Assembly: GCF_043951915.1 (NCBI RefSeq) | Contig: NZ_JBINJD010000007.1 | Location: 1 to 64,000 of the forward strand | DNA: 64,000 nucleotides | Origin: Alienimonas sp043951915 | GTDB lineage: Bacteria; Planctomycetota; Planctomycetia; Planctomycetales; Planctomycetaceae | Direction of reading: 5' to 3' | Part shown: one piece after another, positions 51,678-59,425 of the stretch | Position numbering within the stretch: the stretch's first letter is position 1 | How the letters are laid out: each line of letters opens with the position of its first letter | Notes under the pieces: generated by a model | What the model saw: the letters and a program-made list of their open reading frames with translations, nothing else | Databases searched by the model: none | Told to the model about the DNA's origin: nothing | Program-made: the position numbers and the translations under genes

Positions 51678-53132
51678 TCAATCATCGACGGGAGTGATCT
51701 TCCAGATCACGCCGGTGCCAGGCTTCGCGTGCGGGCCGTTCTTGTCGACCGGCATTAGGCCGAAGTCGGCGACGTACATCGCGGACCCGTCCGCGGTGAA
51801 TCGCACGTCCATCGGGCGCCGCGGTCCCGCCGAACCGCCCGGCTCCTGCCCGTGACCGCCCTCGCCGTGGCCGCTTTCGCCGTGGCCGCCGTGGTGGTGG
51901 GACTTCGGGCCGAAGAAGGTGGTCGATTCGCCGGTCGCCGGGTCGAACCGCACGACCCGGTGGCCGCCGTGCTCCTCCGGCGGCGTCCCGGTGCGGGGCG
52001 TCATATGGCCGAAGAAGGCGATAAAGAGCTGGCCCTGATAGCCGAAGGCGCCGCCCGGGGAGGCGTCCAGCTTCGTGATGGCCGAATGCTTCGGGTAGGT
52101 CGCCACGGGCCGCTCCACGGGCGGGTGGTCGGCCAACAGGAACGTCGGCTGCGGTTTGCCGTCGGGCTTGAATCGCGGGTCGGTCACCGGGTCGCCGGAG
52201 CCGAAGTCCGGCCAGCCGTAGAAGGCGCCTTTCTTGACGACGTACAGATCCTCCAAATCGTTCGCGACCGGCCGGCTGCCGCGAACGTCCAGGCCGTTCT
52301 CGGTGACGTACAGGGTGTCGCCGACCCACAGCAGGCCGAAGGGATTCCGCAGACCCCAGGCGTAGACCGTCGGGTTCGAGCCGTCGGCGTCGAACCGCAG
52401 CGCCGTGCCGTTCGCCTTCGTCGTCCCCGGGATCGTCGCCCCGTCCGGCGCGGCGACGTCGAACGGCTGATAGGCGGAGGTGCGGGCCGTGTCGTCCGCG
52501 GCGCCCTCGGACAGCGGGTCTTTTGTTTGAAAGACCTCGCCGCGGGTGCGAAGCGGCACGGGGGCGAGTTCGTGGACGTCCGGATGCTCCTTGAGCCACT
52601 TTTTATTGTCGAGGCCGACGACGCCGGAGTTCGTCGCCGTGCCCTGCCCGACGTACAGCCCGCCGTCGGGGCCGACGGTGAGTTGATTGTTCTCGTGGTC
52701 GCCCAGGCTCGGCAGCCCCGTCACGAGGTCCCGCAGCGTCGGGTCGGCGCCGAGCGGATCCTCCAAGGCGGAGATCTTCGTTTTATGAGAAATCAGCAGG
52801 GCGCCGTCGCGCATTAGCAGGTCGTTGACGGGCGCCCGCAGACCGTCGACGGGCACGGTCCGGCGGAACCCGTCGGCGTCGAAGTGCAGTAGGGCGGGCT
52901 CGGCGGACGGGTCGCCCGGGGCGACGCCGGACAGGGCGACGAACAGCCCCCCGGCGCCGTCCGGCTCGACGCTGGTGGGGTAATCCAGCCCGTCGGCGAA
53001 GACCTCGATCCGATAGCCGTCCGCCGTCTCCGCGGCGGACGGATCGGGTTCCGGCGGAGCGGCGCCGGCTGGCGCCACGAAGAAGAGGCCGACGAGCGCC
53101 AGCGGCGCGGCGGCGTGGGGGAGCATCAACAT
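51678..53132 (-). CDS. Secreted sorbosone/glucose-dehydrogenase-like beta-propeller protein
   Basis: 484 residues from the ATG at 53132 (AGGAAG upstream) with signal peptide (AAPLALVGLFFVAPAGA). The propeller pattern is visible: YRIEVFADGLDYPTSVEPDGAGGLFV, GDHENNQLTVGPDGGLYVGQG, YAWGLRNPFGLLWVGDTLYVTENG, GAFYGWPDFGSGDPV. A His/Gly-rich loop (SHHHGGHGESGHGEGGHG) near residue 420 could bind metal. Relatives are PQQ-type sugar dehydrogenases, but many homologues have no proven activity. It is divergent from the four-helix copper protein with an imperfect operator between them. Confidence 0.8.
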   Translation of the reverse strand: MLMLPHAAAPLALVGLFFVAPAGAAPPEPDPSAAETADGYRIEVFADGLDYPTSVEPDGAGGLFVALSGVAPGDPSAEPALLHFDADGFRRTVPVDGLRAPVNDLLMRDGALLISHKTKISALEDPLGADPTLRDLVTGLPSLGDHENNQLTVGPDGGLYVGQGTATNSGVVGLDNKKWLKEHPDVHELAPVPLRTRGEVFQTKDPLSEGAADDTARTSAYQPFDVAAPDGATIPGTTKANGTALRFDADGSNPTVYAWGLRNPFGLLWVGDTLYVTENGLDVRGSRPVANDLEDLYVVKKGAFYGWPDFGSGDPVTDPRFKPDGKPQPTFLLADHPPVERPVATYPKHSAITKLDASPGGAFGYQGQLFIAFFGHMTPRTGTPPEEHGGHRVVRFDPATGESTTFFGPKSHHHGGHGESGHGEGGHGQEPGGSAGPRRPMDVRFTADGSAMYVADFGLMPVDKNGPHAKPGTGVIWKITPVDD

Positions 53133-53249
53133 GGGAGGCTTCCTGCATGGGGGGACGAACGCCGCAATCGGCGACGCGATCAAACGTCCTCATCCCATCA
53201 CAAATCCTGCCGGCGGGGGACGGGGAGATCGGCCGCGACGGCGCCGAAG

Positions 53250-53266
53250 ATACCCCCGGGTCGTAT
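53250..53266. promoter_or_regulatory. Imperfect CsoR operator between divergent genes
   Basis: ATACCC-CCGGG-TCGTAT, perfect left half and two mismatches in the right half. It is 117 bases from the dehydrogenase start and 124 bases from the four-helix protein start. Confidence 0.4.
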
Positions 53267-53390
53267 CCCCATGAACGGAGGGAGGCCGGCCCCTGTGCCG
53301 GCCGCGGGCCGCATGCGTCAGCCTAGATCTCCTACGGAGAGGGACGCCGTCGCTCCCTCGCAGCCCTCCCCCGCGTTCAAGGAGTTCCTG

Positions 53391-53849
53391 ATGAACCGCC
53401 GCCACGTCCTGTCCGGCGCCGCCGCCGCCGCCGCCGGTCTCGCCGCCTTGCCCGCCGCTCGGGCCGACCACCATGAAAAGCAAAGCGGCGATCACGGCCA
53501 CGAGCTCACCGGCAAGAAAAAGGCCGACGTTCAGCAGATGACGGAGCACGTCGTTCTGCTGAACCGCGTCGCCGAGCACTGCCTGGAGCAAATCAAGGAG
53601 AAGCAGGGCGACGTGACCGACCACGCGCAGAACCACGAGCACGTGATGGACTGCGTCCCCGTCTGCCAGACGACCGCCGCGTTCATGGTCCGCGAGAGCC
53701 CGCTGTCGCAGTCGATGCACCGGGCGAGCGCCGAATGCTGCGAGAAGACCGCGAAGGCGCTGGAGGCCTCCTCCGACAAGTCCGCCGTCGTCGCGGAGTG
53801 CGTGAAGTCCAGCCGGGAGTGCGCCGAGATGTGCCGCACCTATATTTGA
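53391..53849 (+). CDS. Exported four-helix-bundle copper-binding protein (Csp-like)
   Basis: 152 residues, ATG at 53391 with AAGGAG upstream. The N-terminus NRRHVLSGAAAAAAGLAALPAARA is a signal with an RR start that may use Tat. The mature domain has eight cysteines on helices (EHCLEQ, MDCVPVCQTTAAFMV, AECCEKTAKALE, AECVKSSRECAEMC), the pattern of copper storage proteins that load Cu(I) inside a four-helix bundle. It likely stores copper in the periplasm. A terminator follows the gene. Confidence 0.85.
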   Translation: MNRRHVLSGAAAAAAGLAALPAARADHHEKQSGDHGHELTGKKKADVQQMTEHVVLLNRVAEHCLEQIKEKQGDVTDHAQNHEHVMDCVPVCQTTAAFMVRESPLSQSMHRASAECCEKTAKALEASSDKSAVVAECVKSSRECAEMCRTYI

Positions 53850-53884
53850 GCGAGGCGACGTCCGAACCGGCGCCACCGCCGTGC

Positions 53885-53918
53885 GAGGCCGCCCGGGCCC
53901 CACCGGGCGGCCTCTGTT
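53885..53918 (+). terminator. Terminator after the exported four-helix protein
   Basis: Perfect 12-bp stem GAGGCCGCCCGG (53885-53896) / CCGGGCGGCCTC (53903-53914), 6-base loop, then TGTTCC. Confidence 0.7.
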
Positions 53919-53954
53919 CCTATCCGCCCCCCCGCCCCCGCTCGATCGAACCCG

Positions 53955-54407
53955 ATGAACGCCTACGTCCGCTTCGGCCTGATGATCGCCACCTCCACCG
54001 TGGTGATGTTCGGCCTGATGTACTTGAACACCTACGCCCTCGATCACGTCTTCTTCAGCGAGACGCGCCTCTATATGGCGCTGCTGATGGGGGCGACGAT
54101 GGCCGTGATCATGATGGGCTTCATGTGGACGATGCACGAGAACAAAAAGGCGAACGTCGGCATCCTCGCCGCCGCCGCGGCGGTGTTCGTCCTCACCCTG
54201 TGGCTGGTGCGGTCCCAGGAGACGGTGCAGGACGAGTCCTGGATGCGGGCGATGATCCCGCACCACTCGATCGCGATCCTCACCAGCGAGCGGGCGGAGA
54301 TCGACGACCCCCGCGTCCGCGATCTCGCCGACCGCATCATCGAAACCCAGCGGGAAGAGATCGCCGAGATGAAAGGGCTCATCGCGGACCTCGAAGCCGC
54401 GGAATGA
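53955..54407 (+). CDS. DUF305 membrane protein
   Basis: 150 residues from the ATG at 53955. Three hydrophobic helices occupy the first ~95 residues (FGLMIATSTVVMFGLMYL, MALLMGATMAVIMMGFMW, NVGILAAAAAVFVLTLWL), with several Met residues. The C-terminal domain has the DUF305 signature SWMRAMIPHHSIAILTSERAEI followed by RDLADRIIETQREEIAEM. DUF305 proteins often cluster with copper genes and are thought to be metal-related, without a proven mechanism. Confidence 0.85.
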   Translation: MNAYVRFGLMIATSTVVMFGLMYLNTYALDHVFFSETRLYMALLMGATMAVIMMGFMWTMHENKKANVGILAAAAAVFVLTLWLVRSQETVQDESWMRAMIPHHSIAILTSERAEIDDPRVRDLADRIIETQREEIAEMKGLIADLEAAE

Positions 54408-54434
54408 TCCCCCCGGGGCCCCCGCGACCGGCGG

Positions 54435-54763
54435 CTACGGTCGGTCGGGCGGCGCCGGGCCGGCCCGCCACGCCCGCAGGATCCTGCCGGGCAGAACGAA
54501 CACGAGCAGCACCCCGGCCAGCAGCCCCCCAAATCGGCCGCGAGCGTCGCCGGGCCGAATGCCGCCTGCGGTTCGCGAACCGCCACGGAGATCGCGACCC
54601 CGATCAGGCAGACCGCCCCGAGCCGCAGGCTCTGACAGCCCAGCGTGCAGACCCGCCGGAGCGTTTCCCTTCGGCTCGGAACCAGCACGGACAGGATCAG
54701 CCCGAGCGGCAACACGACGTAGCCGACAAGCAGCAGGACCACGGCGGCGTACCCGATGAACAC
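54435..54763 (-). pseudogene. Small membrane protein interrupted by an apparent frameshift
   Basis: From GTG 54763 the frame encodes FIGYAAVVLLLVGYVVLPLG and SLRLGAVCLIGVAISVAVREPQ, then turns to nonsense. A second frame ending at 54435 continues naturally as RFGGLLAGVLLVFVLPGRIL. Joined near 54525-54545, where a CCCCCC run occurs at about 54525, they give a ~110-residue protein with three membrane helices. Either a real frameshift mutation or a one-base sequence error. The family is not recognised. Confidence 0.5.
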
Positions 54764-54925
54764 GGGACGATTCTGACGGCGGCCGGTCCGGCGCCGCCAG
54801 CGACCCGCTCAAGCCGGCCCGCCCCTCGCCGACGCTCCCTCGGACCGATAGGATAGGGGACGACCGGTCCCGCGGTCGGTGCCTTTCCTTCCCACCGCCC
54901 GGTCCGTCGGCTGCTCCCGCCCGCT

Positions 54926-55219
54926 GTGAACCTCGACGACGAACAGAAGGAGGCCCTCCGCAAACGTCTGCGCCGGGCCGAGGGTCAGGTCGCCGCGGTG
55001 GGGCGAATGATCGAGGAGGACAAGTACTGCGTGGACGTGCTGATGCAGGTCCGGGCGGCGATGGCGGCGCTGGGCAAGGTGGGGCACATCGTGCTGGAAA
55101 ACCACATGGACACCTGCGTCGCCGCCGCGTTCAAGGCCGAGGACGACCAGGACCGTAAGGAAAAGATCCGCGAGTTGATGAGCGTCTTCGCCAAGTACGG
55201 CAACTTCGGCGGCCGCTGA
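54926..55219 (+). CDS. csoR: CsoR copper-sensing transcriptional repressor
   Basis: 97 residues from GTG 54926. It is a typical CsoR/RcnR all-helical protein: LRKRLRRAEGQVAAVGRMIEE, YCVDVLMQVRAAMAALGKVG, then HIVLENHMDTC. The Cu(I) ligands of the CsoR subgroup (Cys-His-Cys) are present as C35, H60 and C64, rather than RcnR/FrmR patterns. It would bind the (A)TACCC-N5-GGGTA(T) palindromes in the window and release them on copper binding. No such palindrome was found in its own upstream region, so autoregulation is not apparent. Confidence 0.92.
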   Translation: MNLDDEQKEALRKRLRRAEGQVAAVGRMIEEDKYCVDVLMQVRAAMAALGKVGHIVLENHMDTCVAAAFKAEDDQDRKEKIRELMSVFAKYGNFGGR

Positions 55220-55317
55220 CGGTCCCCGTCGGCCCCCGGCCGCTGACGGTCTCGCCGCACGGCCGGCCCGGCGTCGGGCACGGGGGCGGCCCCACCTGGG
55301 CGGTCCGCCTTCCACGG

Positions 55318-55340
55318 TTCATACCCTCGCGGGGTATGAA
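55318..55340. promoter_or_regulatory. CsoR operator, 23-bp perfect palindrome
   Basis: TTCATACCC-TCGCG-GGGTATGAA (9+5+9), the longest perfect copy, 75 bases upstream of the 16-Cys four-helix protein. Confidence 0.88.
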
Positions 55341-55415
55341 TAGAACGGGACGCTCGCCGGCCGACCGGTCGGCCGGCGCGACGAACCCGTTCCCCCGCGA
55401 CGACGAGGACCGACG

Positions 55416-55739
55416 ATGAGCGACGCCAAGATGAAGCAGTGCATCGACACCTGCCTGGAATGCCACCGCGTCTGCCTGGACCACTTCTCGAACGTGTGCC
55501 TGGAAAAAGGCGGCGAGCACGTCGAGCAGGTCCACGCCAAGCTGATGCTGGACTGCATCCAAATCTGCGCGACCAGCGCGGACTTCATGACCCGCGGCAG
55601 CGAACTGCACGAGTACGTCTGCCGGGCCTGCAGCGAGGTCTGCAAGAAGTGCGCGGACAGCTGCGAGAAAATCGGCATGACCGAGTGCGCCGCCCAGTGC
55701 CGCAAGTGCGCCGAAAGCTGCGGCTCCATGGCCGCCTGA
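55416..55739 (+). CDS. Cytosolic four-helix-bundle copper storage protein (Csp3-like)
   Basis: 107 residues, ATG at 55416, no signal peptide. It has 16 cysteines regularly spaced along helices (KQCIDTCLECHRVCLDH, LDCIQICATSADFM, YVCRACSEVCKKCADSCEK, CAAQCRKCAESC). This is the signature of the cytosolic Csp3/DUF326 four-helix bundle, which holds many Cu(I) ions in its core. It lies under the best operator in the window and before copA. Together with the exported relative it gives copper storage on both sides of the membrane. Confidence 0.9.
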   Translation: MSDAKMKQCIDTCLECHRVCLDHFSNVCLEKGGEHVEQVHAKLMLDCIQICATSADFMTRGSELHEYVCRACSEVCKKCADSCEKIGMTECAAQCRKCAESCGSMAA

Positions 55740-55762
55740 AGCGCGTCCGCGTCCCCGTGTCC

Positions 55763-55800
55763 TAACGCCGAGGCTCGGCCGGGCCTCGGCGTTACGCGTT
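55763..55800 (+). terminator. Terminator between the storage protein and copA
   Basis: Perfect 12-bp stem TAACGCCGAGGC (55763-55774) / GCCTCGGCGTTA (55783-55794), followed by CGCGTTT. Confidence 0.8.
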
Positions 55801-55854
55801 TCCCGCCGCCCGGTTCGGCCGTCGCGAGATTCCGCCGGCTCACCCACCGGACGG

Positions 55855-55871
55855 ATACCCCATCGGGGTAT
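55855..55871. promoter_or_regulatory. CsoR operator before copA
   Basis: ATACCC-CATCG-GGGTAT, perfect 6+5+6 palindrome, 86 bases upstream of the ATPase ATG. Confidence 0.85.
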
Positions 55872-55957
55872 TCAGGACGAGGGCGGAGTCCTATCGTTCC
55901 CCCGATCGGGCCGGCGCGTTCGCCCCTCGAGATTCCCCCAGCCCGCCGGAGAACCCG

Positions 55958-58546
55958 ATGGCTTCCCTGCCCGTCCTGAACGCGACGCCGACGACGGTCG
56001 ACCCCGTCTGCGGGATGACCGTCCCGGCCGACGCCCCCCGCGTCGCCGAGCACGCCGGCGAGACCTACCGCTTCTGCTCCGACGGCTGCCGGGAGAAGTT
56101 CGTCGCCGACCCCGACCGCTACCTGGACCCCGCGGGCGCCGCGGAGTCGCGGGGCCGGACGGGCGGCGGGTGTTGCGGCGGCGGCGGGGCGAAGCCGGCG
56201 GCGGAACCCGCGGCGAAGAGTTGCTGCTCGACCGGCGCCACGGCCGACCGCCCGCCGGCACGTCGATCCAACGCCCGGGCCGCGGGAAAATACACCTGCG
56301 CCTGTCACCCGGAGGTCGTCGCCGACGGCCCCGGCGACTGCCCCAAGTGCGGCATGGCCCTGGAGCCGAGCGGCCCGCCGGTCAAAGCGGTCGGCGGCAA
56401 GACCGTCTACACCTGCCCGATGCACCCGCAGATCGAGCAGGACGCCCCCGGCGACTGCCCGATCTGCGGCATGGCCCTGGAGCCGAAAACCGTCGCCGTC
56501 CGCGGCGCCGAGGACGAGCCGGACGCGGAACTGGTCGACATGACCCGCCGGTTCTGGATCGGCCTGGCCCTGGGGGTTCCCGTCCTGCTGCTGGCGATGG
56601 GGCCGATGATCGGCCTGCCGGTGCACGACTGGGTCGGCGCCCGGGTGTCGCAGTGGCTCCAGCTCGCCCTGGCGACGCCGATCGTGCTCTGGTGCGGCTG
56701 GCCGTTCTTCGTGCGGGGATGGAAGTCGGTCGTGAACCGCCACCTCAACATGTTCACGCTGATCGCCTTGGGCGTGGGCGCGGCGTACCTATACAGCGTC
56801 GCCGCCGTCGTCGCCCCGGGGCTGTTCCCGGAGAATTTTCGGGAGGAACACGGCGGGCTGATCGGCGTTTATTTCGAGGCGGCGGCGATGATCGTCGTGC
56901 TCGTGCTGCTCGGGCAGGTGTTGGAACTGCGGGCCCGCCGGAAGACCGGGGCGGCGCTGCGGGAACTGCTCTCCCTCGCCCCGCCCACCGCCCGGGTGGT
57001 GGACGAAGACGGCAACGAAAACGAGGTCCCGCTGGACGACGTGACCGCCGGCGCCCGCCTCCGCGTCCGGCCCGGCGAGAAGATCCCGACCGACGGCCGC
57101 GTGGTCGAGGGCGGCGGCGCCGTGGACGAGTCGATGGTCACCGGCGAGCCGGTCCCGGTCCGCAAGGAGGTCGGCGACGCGGTAATCGGCGGCACGGTCA
57201 ACGGGTCCGGATCGCTGCTGATCGAGGCGGAACAGGTCGGCGAGAGCACCGTGCTCTCCCGCATCGTGGCCCTGGTGGCCGACGCCCAGCGGAGCCGCGC
57301 CCCGATCCAGCGGGTCGCGGACCGGGCCGCCGGCTATTTCGTGCCGTTCGTGCTGGCGGCGGCGGCGCTGGCGTTCGTCGTCTGGTGGGCGGTCGGGCCG
57401 GAGCCGGCGTTCGCCTTCGCCCTGGTCAACGCGGTCGCCGTGCTGATCGTCGCCTGCCCCTGCGCCCTGGGCTTGGCGACGCCGATGAGCGTGATGGTGG
57501 GCGTCGGCCGCGGCGCCCGGGAGGGCGTGCTGTTCAAGGACGCCGCCGCCCTGGAGACGCTGAAGGGCTGCGACGTGCTGGTCGTGGACAAGACCGGCAC
57601 CCTGACCGCGGGCAAGCCGACGCTGACGGAGGTCCGCACCGCGGAGGGGTTCGAGGAGGCCGATTTGCTCCGCCTCGCCGCGGCGGTGGAGTCCCGCAGC
57701 GAGCACCCGCTGGCCCGGGCCGTCGTCGACGGCGCCGCGGACCGCGGCGCCGGCCGGGCCGGGGCGGCGGACTTCGAGTCCGTCACCGGCGGCGGAGTCG
57801 CCGCGACGGTCGAGGGGCGGCGGGTCCTGATCGGCACGCCGGCCCTGCTGGCCGACCGCGGGGTCGACCTGCCCGCCGAACTGACCGACGAGGCCGACCG
57901 CCTGCGGGGCGAGGGCCGCACGGCCTTCTTCGTCGCCGTCGCCCCCTCCGCCGACGCCCCGCCGGCCGCCGCGGGGCTGCTGGCGGTCGCCGACCCGATC
58001 AAGGAGACCACCGCCGAGGCCGTCCGCGACCTGCACGCCTTGGGCCTGCGGATCGTGATGCTGACCGGCGACCACGAGGCGACCGCCCGGGCCGTGGCGC
58101 GACAATTAGAGATCGACGAGGTCGAGGCCGGCGTGAGCCCGGAGCGGAAGCACGACCGCGTGGCGGAGTTGAAGGCCGGGGGGGCGACCGTGGCGATGGC
58201 CGGCGACGGCGTGAACGACGCCCCCGCCCTCGCCGCCGCGGACGTGGGCATCGCCATGGGCACCGGCACGGACGTGGCGATCGAGAGCGCCGGCGTGACG
58301 CTGGTGAAGGGCGACCTGCGGGGCATCGTCCGGGCGGTGCGGCTGAGCCGGGCGGTGGTGCGGAACGTCAAGCAGAACCTGTTCTTCGCCTTCGTGTACA
58401 ACGCCCTGGGCGTGCCGATCGCCGCCGGGGCGCTGTACCCGCTGACCGGCTGGCTGCTCTCCCCGATGCTCGCCGCCGCCGCGATGAGCCTGTCCAGCGT
58501 CAGCGTGATCGGCAACGCCCTGCGACTGCGGGCGGGCTCCGACTGA
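55958..58546 (+). CDS. copA: CopA-type copper P1B-ATPase with YHS and metal-ribbon N-terminus
   Basis: 862 residues, ATG at 55958. In place of HMA domains the N-terminus has a YHS domain (DPVCGMTVPADAPRV, YRFCSDGCREKF) and two zinc-ribbon-like heavy-metal domains (CACHPEVV with CPKCGMALEP, CPMHPQIE with CPICGMALEP). The ATPase core shows actuator TGEPVPV, membrane metal motif CPCALGLATP, phosphorylation site DKTGTLTAGKPTL and hinge GDGVNDAPALAAADVGIAMG. The CPC motif identifies a Cu(I)/Ag(I) exporter. It moves copper from the cytosol outward, feeding periplasmic CusCBA and the oxidase. It is preceded by its own operator. Confidence 0.93.
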   Translation: MASLPVLNATPTTVDPVCGMTVPADAPRVAEHAGETYRFCSDGCREKFVADPDRYLDPAGAAESRGRTGGGCCGGGGAKPAAEPAAKSCCSTGATADRPPARRSNARAAGKYTCACHPEVVADGPGDCPKCGMALEPSGPPVKAVGGKTVYTCPMHPQIEQDAPGDCPICGMALEPKTVAVRGAEDEPDAELVDMTRRFWIGLALGVPVLLLAMGPMIGLPVHDWVGARVSQWLQLALATPIVLWCGWPFFVRGWKSVVNRHLNMFTLIALGVGAAYLYSVAAVVAPGLFPENFREEHGGLIGVYFEAAAMIVVLVLLGQVLELRARRKTGAALRELLSLAPPTARVVDEDGNENEVPLDDVTAGARLRVRPGEKIPTDGRVVEGGGAVDESMVTGEPVPVRKEVGDAVIGGTVNGSGSLLIEAEQVGESTVLSRIVALVADAQRSRAPIQRVADRAAGYFVPFVLAAAALAFVVWWAVGPEPAFAFALVNAVAVLIVACPCALGLATPMSVMVGVGRGAREGVLFKDAAALETLKGCDVLVVDKTGTLTAGKPTLTEVRTAEGFEEADLLRLAAAVESRSEHPLARAVVDGAADRGAGRAGAADFESVTGGGVAATVEGRRVLIGTPALLADRGVDLPAELTDEADRLRGEGRTAFFVAVAPSADAPPAAAGLLAVADPIKETTAEAVRDLHALGLRIVMLTGDHEATARAVARQLEIDEVEAGVSPERKHDRVAELKAGGATVAMAGDGVNDAPALAAADVGIAMGTGTDVAIESAGVTLVKGDLRGIVRAVRLSRAVVRNVKQNLFFAFVYNALGVPIAAGALYPLTGWLLSPMLAAAAMSLSSVSVIGNALRLRAGSD

Positions 58547-58553
58547 AGCACGA

Positions 58554-58577
58554 GGGACCGGCGCCCCGGGCGGTCCC
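58554..58577. terminator. Bidirectional hairpin between copA and the GNAT gene
   Basis: GGGACCG (58554-58560) / CGGTCCC (58571-58577) lies between the two converging stop codons, without a clear T-run. Confidence 0.45.
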
Positions 58578-58582
58578 CCCCG

Positions 58583-59281
58583 TCAATCGCAGGTCTCATC
58601 CTTTGACGGGCACGCGTACAGCCGCACCGGGACGCCGCCGTAGTCGGTGTCCCGCTCGTGTCGCAGACCGAGCTTTTCGAGCATCCGGATCGACGCGGCG
58701 TTGGCCGGTTCGACGATCGAGACCGTGCGGCGGAGGCCGAGCTCCTCCTCCGCGAAACGCAGGACGGCCGACGCCGCTTCCGTGGCGAGGCCCCGCCCTG
58801 CCGCCGGGGGGAAGACGCGGTAGCCGAGTTCGTGCTCCGGGCGGCCGTCGATCTGCAGCAGGGACAGGCCGACGATCCCCAGCGGTTCGCCGTCATGCAG
58901 CGGCCAGATCACCCACGTGAGGTACGTCACCGCAATCTCCTTTGCCAGCATTTCCTCGCCCCGCCAACGGGGCAGCGACGGCTCGTTCCCGGGCCGTCCC
59001 ATCTGCGACGCGAGGCGGTCGAGGTCTCGCGGGCTGAAGGGGCGGAGGACCACCCGGTCCGTCTTGAGCGTCCGGTCGCCGCCCCCGTCGAGGACCGCAT
59101 TGTCGGGCAGAGCGTCTTGCTCACCGGCGGCCCGACCAAACCGACGGCGGACGGCTCGCACGACCCGCCGCGGGTTCGCGGCCCGGACGGCCAACCGGAC
59201 CGCCACGCCGACTCGCTCCGAGGGGCTGCGGCGTGTCCAAAACCACCGCCGGATCTCGGATCGCTGTCGTGAATCGATCAT
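58583..59281 (-). CDS. GNAT (RimJ/RimL-type) acetyltransferase
   Basis: 232 residues from the ATG at 59281. A basic N-terminal stretch (~65 residues) precedes the GNAT domain: TDRVVLRPFSPRDLDRLA, then HELGYRVFPPAAGRGLATEAASAVL and NAASIRMLEKLGLRHERD. It is convergent with copA, and a GGGACCG/CGGTCCC hairpin lies between the stops. It resembles the GNAT at 32810 in domain order. The substrate is unknown: protein N-termini or small molecules. Confidence 0.85.
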   Translation of the reverse strand: MIDSRQRSEIRRWFWTRRSPSERVGVAVRLAVRAANPRRVVRAVRRRFGRAAGEQDALPDNAVLDGGGDRTLKTDRVVLRPFSPRDLDRLASQMGRPGNEPSLPRWRGEEMLAKEIAVTYLTWVIWPLHDGEPLGIVGLSLLQIDGRPEHELGYRVFPPAAGRGLATEAASAVLRFAEEELGLRRTVSIVEPANAASIRMLEKLGLRHERDTDYGGVPVRLYACPSKDETCD

Positions 59282-59307
59282 AGGAGGGACCCGGTACGGC
59301 GAACTGG

Positions 59308-59353
59308 GACGGGGAACGCAGACGGGGAACGCAGACGGGGAACGCAGACGGGG
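59308..59353. repeat. 13-bp tandem repeat
   Basis: GACGGGGAACGCA is repeated three times exactly, with a partial fourth unit, immediately upstream of the GNAT gene start. Confidence 0.9.
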
Positions 59354-59425
59354 GCCGGACGGCGGGCGAAGCCGCGGGGCGGGTCGACAGGCCGAAACCC
59401 GACCGCCCCGCGGTTGCCCGCCGGC

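Noticed and set aside
54764..54925. Expected CsoR self-operator upstream of csoR
   Set aside because: No ATACCC or GGGTAT half-sites in proper spacing were found, so autoregulation is not claimed.
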